A stretch of DNA of 64,000 bases, from contig OY776127.1 in assembly GCA_963675135.1 (NCBI GenBank), forward strand, positions 87,963,182 through 88,027,181. Direction: 5' to 3'. The translations under genes were made by a program, and so were the position numbers. The DNA is from Galeopsis tetrahit. Its lineage: Eukaryota > Streptophyta > Magnoliopsida > Lamiales > Lamiaceae. The notes under the pieces were generated by a model that saw only the letters and a program-made list of their open reading frames with translations, ran no database searches and was not told where the DNA came from. How positions within the stretch are numbered: position 1 is the stretch's first letter; each line of letters opens with the position of its first letter. Below, piece after piece: positions 55,978-64,000 of the stretch.

Positions 55978-57120
55978 AGGCTTCTTAAGGTGTTGTTCTT
56001 GAATTTCTCTTTTATCTTGTATTGTCATTTCGATTATTCGTTCTTGCTTAGTTGTTGGAGGAACTCTGTTCGAAATGAGGATCCATCTAGTGTTTTTTTG
56101 TGTTCCATTATGCTTTCTAAATTATGGGAATCAGTAAAAGTTTTGGTGTCTTTGAGAAATCCTGTCATTGTGAGCTTTTTCATTCCAAGTGTTTATTCAT
56201 GTTGTGGTTATACTTATATAAAAATTGGCCTGGGTTCGAGGGTCGAAAAGAGGGATACATTACAAAGGAGCGAAGGCTTCTTAAGGTGCTGTTCTTGAAT
56301 TTCTCTTTTATCTTGTATTGTCATTTTGATTATTCGTTCTTGCTTAGTTGTTCGAAATGAGGAGCCATCTAGTGTTTTTTTGTGTTCCATTATGCTTTTT
56401 AAACTATGGGAATCATCAGTATTACATATTAAAAGTTTTGGTGTCTTTGAGAAATCCTGTCATTGTGAGCTTTTTCATTCCAAGTGTTTATTCATGCTTA
56501 TATAATGAGTATAGGTTAGTATGGTTGCTATGTTGACATAAAAATGAATTGGAGGCTTTTTAAGGTGTTGTTCTTGAATTTCTCTTTTATCTTGTATTGC
56601 CATTTTGATTATTCGTTCTTGCTTAGTTGTTTGAGGAACCCTGTTGGAAATGAGGAGCCATCTAGTGTTTTTTTGTGTTCCATTATGATTTTTAAATTAT
56701 GGGAATCATCAGTATTACATCTTAAAAGTTTTGGTGTCTTTGAGAAATCATGTCATTGTGAGCTTTTTCATACCAATTGTGTATTCATATTGTGGTTATG
56801 CTTATATAAAAATTGGCCTGGGTTCGAGGGTCGAAAAGAGGGATACATTACGAAGGAGTGAAGGCTTCTCAAGGTGTTCTTGAACTTCTCTTTTATCTTG
56901 TATTGTCATTTTGATTATTCGTTCTTGCTTAGTTGTTCGAAATGGGGAGCCATCTAGTGTTTTTTTTTGTTCCATTATGCTTTTTAAACTATGGGAATCA
57001 TCAGTATTACATCTTAAAAGTTTTGGTGTCTTTGAGAAATCCTGTCATTGTGAGCTTTTTCATACCAAGTGTTTATTCATGTTGTGGTTATGCTTATATA
57101 AAAATTGATCATAATGAGTA
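55933..57120 (+). repeat. Four ~295-bp tandem copies of the SURF6 3' end
   Basis: Units begin near 55933, 56229, about 56540 (head truncated) and 56817. Each intact unit includes the end of the coding region (FEGRKEGYITKE followed by stop) plus the 3' UTR words TTCTTGAATTTCTCTTTTAT, CCATCTAGTGTTTTTTTG and TTTGGTGTCTTTGAGAAAT. The first unit belongs to the real gene. The others are not attached to a coding body. Confidence 0.9.
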
Positions 57121-57409
57121 TAGGTTAAATGTTTTCCTTGGCCTCTTATAGGGCTGTTATTTGAACCTAGCCTTAACGAGCTCGACATAAAAATGATAAC
57201 AAATGAGGCCCTCTTATGCCGTAGTATGGTTGCTATGTTGACATAAAAATGAATGTTTATTAGTAACAGCCTAACAGGGATTGTTCCCTATTGCTGCCTG
57301 CTTAGTAGTTCTGGATTTGTGAAACTAACATTAGATGCAAATTATAGTATCAGCATTCCCTTTACAACAAAGTGATAAAAATACTGCATTTCTATAAAAA
57401 TACTGCATT

Positions 57410-57763
57410 TCTCATCAGCAATGGAAGATTGACCAACTTCCAGACCCACAGACAACCCCACCGCAGGAGTCAGAGCAGCAAATATTTCCTTAACCTGCAC
57501 GGCCAAGTCACGAGTGGGCAACACCACCGGAGCTCGAAGACACAGCTAATCGAACGAGTTGACAGCATCTGCACAATTGGTAATGCATAAGCAAGAGCCT
57601 TCCCACTCCCCGTTGGTGAGTTTATGCAAAGATCTCGCTCGACCAAACTAAATAATGAAGCAATGTCCATATCACTGGCAAACTTTTCTTCTTTTAAACT
57701 CACGTCAACCAACTTGCTTCTTTTTAATTCACACGGTAGAAATCGGGTAGGTGAGTGGGACAC
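57410..57763 (-). pseudogene. Fragment of an RH1-type DEAD-box RNA helicase
   Basis: On the minus strand, ERDLCINSPTGSGKALAYAL and PIVQMLSTRS cover motif I. After a frameshift near 57530, VLPTRDLAVQVKEIFAALTP and VGLSVGLEVGQSSIADE cover motif Ia. This matches the start of plant RH1 helicases as recalled. The Walker A threonine is replaced (GSGKA for GSGKT), the Q motif and everything after motif Ia are missing, and no introns are visible within the 230 bp. Clearly non-functional. Confidence 0.8.
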
Positions 57764-57765
57764 GT

Positions 57766-58500
57766 AGAGCTGTTAAACGAACCGAGTTGCTCGTGAACTC
57801 GGTTAGGTTCAAGCTCGTCTCGTTTGTTAAATGAGTCGAGCTCGAGCTTGTTAGATACTCGATTTACTAACGAGCTGGCTCGAGCTCGACTCTTTAGGCT
57901 CGATATCTAATTTTTTTTTCTTTTAATTTCATTAGGCTGGGCTCTAGGGGTGTAAGTGAGTCGAGCCTACTCGCGAGCTACTCGTGCTCGACTCGAAAAA
58001 AGATCGAAATCGACTCGAAGTTAATCGAGTCGAGTTTCGAGCTACTCGAGTAGCTATCGAGTACGAGTTTGAGCTCATAAATACTCGGCTCGAAAGGCTC
58101 GCGAGCCTAATCGAGCTTGAACAATATTTACTATTTTGCCATTAATATATAATTTATATTTATATACGAGTAATCGAGTCGAGCTCGAGTTTATTTTAGA
58201 AAAAATATGTTTTAAAATTAATATTGAAAATTATATAGGTAATCGAGCCGAGCTTGAGTTTATCGAGTTTCTTATCGAGTCGAGCTCGATCTTCAAAATT
58301 TTAAGCTCGATCGAGTCGAGTCGAGTTTCGAGCCTCGAGTATAACAATCGAGTCGAGTTTCGAGCTCAGCACTACTCGACTCGACTCGGCTCGTTTACAC
58401 CCCTACTGGGCTCGATAGGCTCTTAAGACTTGTTAACGAGTCAAGCTGAGCCCGTTTCTTAGCTTGTCAATGTTATCGAACCGAGTCGAGCTCAGCAAAT
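57766..58500. mobile_element. hAT-type MITE, GAGCTCGAG family, outer element of a nest
   Basis: It begins TAGAGCTGTTAAACGAACC (same terminus type as 44762-45148) and continues with GAGTCGAGCTCGAGC-like words. It is split by another MITE at 57945-58405. Its right portion (AACGAGTCAAGCTGAGCCCG onward) fades near 58500 without a clear terminal repeat, so the right end is lost. Confidence 0.65.
57945..58405. mobile_element. hAT-type MITE nested inside another hAT MITE
   Basis: Ends TAGGGGTGTAAGTGAGTCGA and TCGTTTACACCCCTA, with the exact 8-bp duplication CTGGGCTC at 57937-57944 and 58406-58413. The interior is made of ATCGAGTCGAGCTCGAGT-like words with an AT-rich centre. Confidence 0.9.
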
Positions 58501-58594
58501 GGGCTTTGGGCTGCATGTTTCCTTTCAACTTCAAGTAAATGGGCTTCCATTAATGGGTGTGACATTGGGCTTTTGGCCGGCCTACTCTCTTGGG

Positions 58595-58690
58595 AAAATG
58601 AGAGATTCAAAGAAACGGGCTGAAAGGGGCCCAATAGAGGTACCTACTCGTACTCTATTATCTATGACTCCAATAAAATTATAGGTCATA
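58595..58690 (+). repeat. Copy 2 of a GGCCCA-rich segment (copy 1 at 52735-52860)
   Basis: Diverged direct copy with GAGAGATTCAAAGAAACGGG and GGGGCCCAATAGAGG. It sits just downstream of the nested MITEs. Confidence 0.65.
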
Positions 58691-58764
58691 TATGTATAAT
58701 AATAATAATAATACTAATTTATAAAAAAATGTGCATTCTTGTTGAAATTTAAAATTACTAATTA

Positions 58765-59039
58765 CTCCCTCCGTCCTACAAAGATACCCTCCGTCCTACA
58801 AAGATAGCTACATATTCATTTTTTAAATGTTCCAAATTATACTTACATTTCCTCTTTTACTTTAATATTAAATGTTTTATTGTTAATTTTACCCCTAATT
58901 AATAAGAGTAATTAAGGTTTAGCAGATTTTGAAGTATGTGATTCTAAAAACAAAATTGATCTAAACTTGACTACATTTATTGATTTTTCTTAATTTGTGT
59001 GTAAAGTCAAATGTAACTATTTATGTGGGACGGAGGGAG
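58765..59039. mobile_element. Stowaway MITE
   Basis: The left end CTCCCTCCGTCCTACAAAGA, with CCTCCGTCCTACAAAGATA repeated immediately after it. The right end is ATGTGGGACGGAGGGAG. TA flanks both sides. It lies about 550 bp upstream of the CML gene. Confidence 0.85.
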
Positions 59040-59593
59040 TATATTCTAGTAATCATACTTTAAAATTGAACGAGTTAAAAAAAAAATTAGACTTACTATT
59101 TGTACTCTCAAATCGGATGAATTTAATCATGTATGTAAATAAAAGGGTAACAACGTCACATCACATAATTTACATACATATAAATTGCTTTAATATCTCT
59201 TTTATTTCGTGTGAAACTTCTGCAAGTATAATATTAATAAATTTTTTATTTTTTTTAACGTGGGATTTAAGTCTTGGAAGTTTCTTAGAAGTTCAAGAAA
59301 CCTTCAAATGCACATCTGTAATTAAGAAATTTCTATACATTTTCCATCTTTATTTTTCTTTTTAACTATATCACACGTCTTCAATATTCAGCAGGCGGCC
59401 GGCCCGTTTTCACACGTAAATGGGCCCGACAGAATTTCTTAGTGACAAAATATAAAATTTTCGAAGTTGCTACAACTAATTAAATTCAATTTCGTGGAAG
59501 AAACATCCAAAGTTTCATTATTATTAATTCAAGTTTATAAATACACATGAATTAGATCATTATTTGTAGAGCACAAAGAGAGAATTTTATAAA

Positions 59594-60124
59594 ATGGAGT
59601 TGCAATTAGCAAACAATATTTCAAACTCACTGATTTTGCTCTTCATGTCTCTTTATAAAGACTTTGAGATTTTCTTTTCTAGTGTTAGATTTTTCCTTCA
59701 TTTTTCAACCAAATGGAAGTGTTTTTTCAACCAAAATCCATGCAAAAGTCAAACTTTTGAGGGTGAAGAAATTAGAATAAGTGGTGAAGAGATGAATGTG
59801 GTGATGAATAGATTAGGAATTATGGGTGAATTGGAGGATTTTGGTGAACAAGATTTGGTGTCTTTGTTTGAGGAACAAGAGCCTAGTTTAGAGGAGATTA
59901 GGGAATGTTTTAAGGTTTTTGATGTGAATAATGATGGGTTGATAGATGGGAGTGATTTGTATAGAGTTGTGTGTAGTTTAGGGTTGAAGGAGAGGTATGA
60001 ATTGGAGGATTGCAAGAAGATGATTCAAAATAGGTGCAACTTTGATGATGATGATAATGGTGGAGAAATTGATTTTCAAGTGTTTGTGAAATTCATGGAC
60101 AAATGTCTCTGCTCTGCTACTTAG
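59594..60124 (+). CDS. Calmodulin-like calcium sensor (CML45/46-like)
   Basis: Single-exon 176-aa EF-hand protein, starting at the ATG at 59594. Residues about 10-40 are hydrophobic and aromatic (SLILLFMSLYKDFEIFFSSV), a possible membrane-associating segment seen in the CML45/46 group. SLEEIRECFKVFDVNNDGLI begins the first EF-hand, whose loop DVNNDGLIDGSD has good calcium ligands. The second loop is built on DDDDNGGEIDFQVF, where position 12 is V instead of the usual E, so it probably binds calcium weakly. Two further EF-hands of full calmodulin are missing, normal for this group. The stop is immediately followed by a MITE, which may supply the 3' UTR. Confidence 0.85.
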   Translation: MELQLANNISNSLILLFMSLYKDFEIFFSSVRFFLHFSTKWKCFFNQNPCKSQTFEGEEIRISGEEMNVVMNRLGIMGELEDFGEQDLVSLFEEQEPSLEEIRECFKVFDVNNDGLIDGSDLYRVVCSLGLKERYELEDCKKMIQNRCNFDDDDNGGEIDFQVFVKFMDKCLCSAT

Positions 60125-60243
60125 GGGTTGTTTGCAAACTTTATAAACAGCTTAAAAACACTTCTAAAAAGTAAAAACTGTGAGATCACAGCTTTAAAAA
60201 AAGTGATTCTGGAAGCTGTTTATAGTGTTTGAAAACACCCCCT
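60125..60243. mobile_element. Short MITE directly after the CML stop codon
   Basis: Ends GGGGTTGTTTGCAAACT and AGTGTTTGAAAACACCCCC are inverted repeats; inverted copy of the element at 22140-22257. It starts within 3 bp of the CML TAG, so it probably forms the beginning of the 3' UTR. Confidence 0.75.
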
Positions 60244-60780
60244 AATCGAGATATATGTTTACGTTTCTTTATTCTTTTGTCAACTTATTCGAGATTTGTG
60301 ATCGAAGATGTGATACCGTTTAACTTATAATGATGAATTATTAAATTTATTAGCATGTGATATAGTTATTTTGTACAATTCATTAATTTTAAGTCATATT
60401 TTCTTCCTTATAATATAATATTACGTGTTTTGAACCCAATTAGTTATATTAATTCATTGATTGATTCAACACGCAACATTATAGAATTGTTCAACAAATA
60501 TAATTTCAAGGCCATTCCACGCTGACAAATGGAAAGGAAATTAAAATAATAGATTCCTTAGTGAAAATAATGTATAATGTATTTGAATCAGATAACTTTA
60601 AATTATGACAATTTAAAAAAAAAAATTGAGAGTCAACACCCAACAAATTTTTATGTCGCAAATAAATGATTTACTATAAAATTAAAATAAGTTACTATAT
60701 GACCAAAATATAATAATACAATACAAAAAAATTCAGCAAAGACAATAATTGTGGGTAATAAAGCCAAAAATATTTTAATA

Positions 60781-60818
<38 letters not shown>

Positions 60819-61734
60819 AGAAATACTAATATATAAAAGGGTGATTTGTGTTACTATAAATTTTTATTTATGGAAAAAAAATATATTCTACCCCATTTTG
60901 TATAAGTGGTAAGCGCCACCTAATAACATCCAAACTCACTTTTTTTTTTTTTAATGTGAGATTTCTATAACATATGTGCACGTGCATTATGCATTATGCA
61001 TTATGCATTTTGCTGGTAGGCCATATATATTATATTAATTTATATAGAGTCAAATAAGTCAAAAAAATTATTGTTCAAATTTATCTGTATAGTTAATAAT
61101 TTTTTAAAAACACGTTTATTTAATTATTTGTCTATCAAACAAATGGGTGGAACCAAAATTGATTTACTTTAATAAATTACAATTATCATAAACCATTTTT
61201 TTTACTTGTTACACTAAAACACAAGCAAAAAATCTAGACAAAAACCTGTGTGAGATTGTTTCAAAAGAATTTTTTCGTGAGATGAATTTCTTTTGATTCA
61301 TATTCTAAATTTTTCGATTCGATTCCTCTATTCCATTTTTCGTGTTCTACTGGTATTTCACCCTACTGAATTTTTAATATGACACATATCAATCTCGAAA
61401 ATTGGAAATGTGATTTCATTCGCAGATTTTTAGGTTGGAGAACCTATTTTTTTCTCAGATTTTCAGGTAAAAAATGATACACATTTTTAACAAAAGTGAC
61501 TATCACTTTTTATATGAGGTCAAGGGAGACCCGTCTCACAGAATGAGATCCGTGAGGCGGTCTCATCCAAGACCAGCTCAAAAATCTATTATTCCCGTGC
61601 ACAAATAAGAGTGCATTTAAGTCTCATTATTCGACCTAAGAACCGACTAATCTAGAGGACCAATCTCACTGTCCACTAACGCTAATCCAATTGAAGCAAG
61701 AACAAACTTCTGTATAAACTGAGCCATTTCAAAT
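60244..61734. other. Gene-free AT-rich spacer with microsatellites
   Basis: A (TA)n run at 60783-60816 and four tandem copies of GCATTAT near 60984-61010. 61338-61375 is related to the 28869-28998 repeat in inverse. 61631-61680 is a piece of the uL18-intron repeat family (CCTAAGAACCGACTAATCTA). No gene was seen. Confidence 0.45.
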
Positions 61735-62251
61735 TAGGGTTGGCAATTCGTGCTACCGTGTCGTGTTTCGTGTCGACACGATAGTGACACGACACGATAA
61801 GGCCAAACACGAACACGACACGATAAGATAAGAATCTGTGTCGACACGACACAAACACGATAATTTTCGTGTCGACACGATAATTTTCGTGTTGACATGA
61901 CACGACACGTAACACGATAACAACACGATAAGAAAATAAATCAATTTAAAAGTGTATTAAATATATAAAAAATAATATATTTATATAAATATAAAAAATT
62001 ATCGTGTCATTATCGTGTCGTGTCATATCAGGTAAATAACAGGTTAACGGGTTGTTAACAGGTTAATGGGTTACGTGTTAATTTTATCGTGCTTAACGGG
62101 TTGACACGAACCCGACATGAAATTTTCGTGTCGTTATCAGGTCGACCCGATAGCGACACGAACCCAATAAGGCCAAACACTAACCCGCAATTTTCGTGTC
62201 GGATTCGTATTGTGTTATCTTATCGTGTCGTGTCGAAAATTGTCACCCCTA
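61735..62251. mobile_element. hAT-type MITE, CACGACACGAT-rich family, second copy
   Basis: Ends TAGGGTTGGCAATTCG and AAAATTGTCACCCCTA, matching the element at 2392-2874 in termini and interior. The flanks (ATTTCAAA and CTTTCGAA) are only partly alike, so the target duplication has decayed; this is an older insertion. Confidence 0.8.
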
Positions 62252-62298
62252 CTTTCGAACCCAAAATTTAGAGAAGAACATATTCTTAAGTCTCGATC

Positions 62299-62703
62299 CT
62301 ACACTAGGGTAGGTGAATTAAATTTGATATTGGAGGTGAAAGAGTTTGTTATAGTGTAGAAACAACACAACATGATATCATCATCCCATGTGGGTGGAAA
62401 TGGAATGATATCTCTCAATACAATAGCATGCAGAAGAGGCAAAAGATTGTTTAAACAGTTGAATTGAATGCAATAAAAAGGGAGGGGTTTTAAATTTGTG
62501 CCTGATATTTGCAGATCCATAAAGAAATAGCTAGGTGTCCCCTCATATTTTCCTAATCTATTGTTTGTCTTTCCATTATTTGTGATACTTTTTTGCTCCC
62601 AGAAAATCACGCACTCATATACTCCCTTTCCATTTTTAGCCTCAAACAGAACATTTATTACCACAACGTGGCTGCACTTAACACTTTTCCATGTAATTTG
62701 CAC
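62299..62703 (-). other. Unassigned open frame, possibly an exon relic
   Basis: A 134-codon minus-strand frame whose composition looks less AT-driven than its neighbours (for example FEAKNGKGVYECVIFWEQKS, GKYEGTPSYFFMDLQISGTN). It starts without an ATG and I do not recognise a family. It may be a degraded exon or chance. Confidence 0.25.
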
Positions 62704-62898
62704 CTAACAGTTGTAACCATACACTTAATTAGTAACCCTTTCTCAGGCACAAATGTTGTAATGACCAAGAAATAGAGAGAGATTGGAAGTGACATGACCT
62801 TATAAGCATTCATTGTTATCGTCGTTCCGCTCGTTCCAGTGAAAGCTACCCAACTTTTCTATTTTCGTCCGTCTCATTCATTTTTTTTTGGTCAATTC

Positions 62899-63355
62899 AC
62901 TACAAGAAAAATTGACTTTTAGTGACAGAAATTCTGACATTATAGCTTCTCAAACTAAAAGTCTTTAATGACATGAATAAACTTTTGGGTTGGTCTGCTA
63001 TGAACTCGAGTGCATGTTGTGCACCCTAGTCCATGTTGCACTTTTCAGTTTACTGACTTACTCTTTTTGGTAAATGTTGTTGCACTTTTCAATTATTAAA
63101 CTGTATAATAATATTTTTAGTAATAATTGAAAAGTGCAACAACATTTACCAAAAAATGTAAGTAAGTAAATTGAAAAATGCACATGGATTAGGGTGCACA
63201 ACATGCACTCGAGTGTATACTAGACTTTACCTAAACTTTTAGTGCCCACTGAAAACTACTTAACTTTCTTTTTTTGTTGTCTCATTCATTTTTTTTGGTC
63301 ATTTCACTATAAGAAAATTGACTTTTAGTGGCAGAAATCCTGTCATAGACTTTTA
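62899..63355 (+). mobile_element. CACTA-type terminus, duplicated, with inserted fold-back
   Basis: CACTACAAGAAAAATTGACT (62899) and CACTATAAGAAAATTGACTT (63307) are two copies of a CACTA element 5' end, each followed by TTTTAGTG.CAGAAAT. The 60 bp before each is also similar (GTCTCATTCATTTTTTTTGG). A fold-back element sits between them (63003-63225). No transposase. Confidence 0.65.
63003..63225. mobile_element. Fold-back MITE with ~105-bp arms
   Basis: The left arm starts AACTCGAGTGCATGTTGTGC; the right arm ends GCACAACATGCACTCGAGT. TTTTTGGTAAATGTTGTTGC is mirrored by GCAACAACATTTACCAAAAA, and the spacer is short. A transcript would fold into a long near-perfect hairpin. Confidence 0.8.
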
Positions 63356-63429
63356 GTGACAGGTTCTGTGTTAATTCTTAATTTCACTTTTAGCTAGAGA
63401 AACAATAATGAGAGGATTTTGTCATAAAC

Positions 63430-63770
63430 CAATTTAGTCTCATAACTTTCTAACTTTTTTGAAATGATTAAAAAAAAAATTAAATGTACCAATTTAGTCA
63501 CATTTTTTTTTTACAATTTGTTCTGTTTTGATTTCAAAAAATTAAATGTGTATCAATTTAGTCTCATTTTTTCACAATTTGTTTTGTTTTGATCCCAAAA
63601 GAGTTAAATATAATTGTGAAAAATTGAGAGTAAATTGATACATTTAACTTTTTTTTAAACCAAAACAAAACAAATTACACAAAAATGGAACTAACTTGAT
63701 ACATTTAACTTTTTTAAAATCATTTATAAAAAGATTAAAAATTACGAGACTAAATTGATTTTTATCCCTA
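63430..63770. mobile_element. Fold-back repeat with subrepeated arms
   Basis: Inverted arms of about 165 bp centred near 63600. Each arm contains two copies of a roughly 75-bp unit with TTAAATGTATCAATTTAGTC and CACAATTTGTTTTGTTTTG. Ends and target duplication are not clear. Confidence 0.6.
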
Positions 63771-64000
63771 TTTTGACACTATTAATAGTTTTCATGGAGA
63801 CGGATGTAAGTACAAGATAAGAGTTCCATCTGAGGACAGTGAGATTGCAGCGAAAGAGAAAGTTAGCAAAATAACTACATTGTTGCATATGTAGTAAAGA
63901 ATTAATAATTCCAAGTACTGTTTAATTTTTAATCAATATCTTTGAATTAAATATTGCAAGAAAAAAAAAAAAAAAAAAACACACATAATGCAGTTAATTA

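Noticed and set aside
55390..56028. 212-codon frame antisense to SURF6
   Set aside because: It is the complement of lysine/glutamate-rich coding DNA, giving an L/F/P-rich shadow with no independent signal.

Overview
The window is nuclear DNA of a flowering plant. The coding genes are spread thinly and split by AT-rich introns, plant-specific families are present (MYB-CC, CDF-type Dof, DMP, CML), and the spacers are packed with Stowaway, Tourist, hAT, Mutator, Helitron, SINE and LTR-element debris. It looks like a eudicot, perhaps an asterid, but the species cannot be fixed from sequence reading alone. No bacterial-type operon, CRISPR array or rRNA gene was seen.

Layout. 0-7 kb is a repeat zone: a miniature copia-like LTR element, a broken hAT transposase tail, a hAT MITE, a tiny SINE-like insertion, a Helitron and a large fold-back element. 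A 14-exon MIRO1 GTPase gene fills 7.7-14.65 kb. 15.4-20.2 kb is a nest in which a Tourist-like element is interrupted by a gag-only LTR retroelement. GALT1 (N-glycan beta-1,3-galactosyltransferase) lies at 25.7-28.4 kb behind a long leader intron full of tandem repeats and three upstream ATGs. 28.5-33.7 kb holds a broken and an intact DMP gene and an organelle-type uL18 ribosomal protein gene with a 137-bp minisatellite in its first intron. 35.8-38.4 kb holds a RING-H2 ligase gene and, on the opposite strand, a PHL8-like MYB-CC gene. 38.4-49.4 kb is gene-free and rich in MITEs. A CDF-type Dof gene is at 49.4-50.95 kb. A SURF6/RRP14 gene at 55.0-56.0 kb sits just after a Mutator-type insertion, and its 3' end is tandemly amplified. 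A fragment of an RH1-like helicase, nested hAT MITEs and a calmodulin-like gene (59.6-60.1 kb) follow. The last 4 kb is again repeats.

Function. The genes act in unrelated processes: mitochondrial dynamics, Golgi N-glycan capping, protein quality control, transcription, ribosome biogenesis and calcium sensing. The link that stands out is positional. GALT1, the RING gene, PHL8 and the CDF gene resemble members of two Arabidopsis chromosome-1 segments as I recall them, so the core of the window may be an old conserved block.

I found no convincing new biochemical system. The most interesting items are the start-stop upstream ORFs before GALT1, the gag-only retroelement with an extra ORF, the duplicated MIRO1 promoter, the amplified SURF6 tail, a CDF protein lacking an internal motif, and several hAT-type MITE families with exact 8-bp target duplications that share one peculiar internal design.
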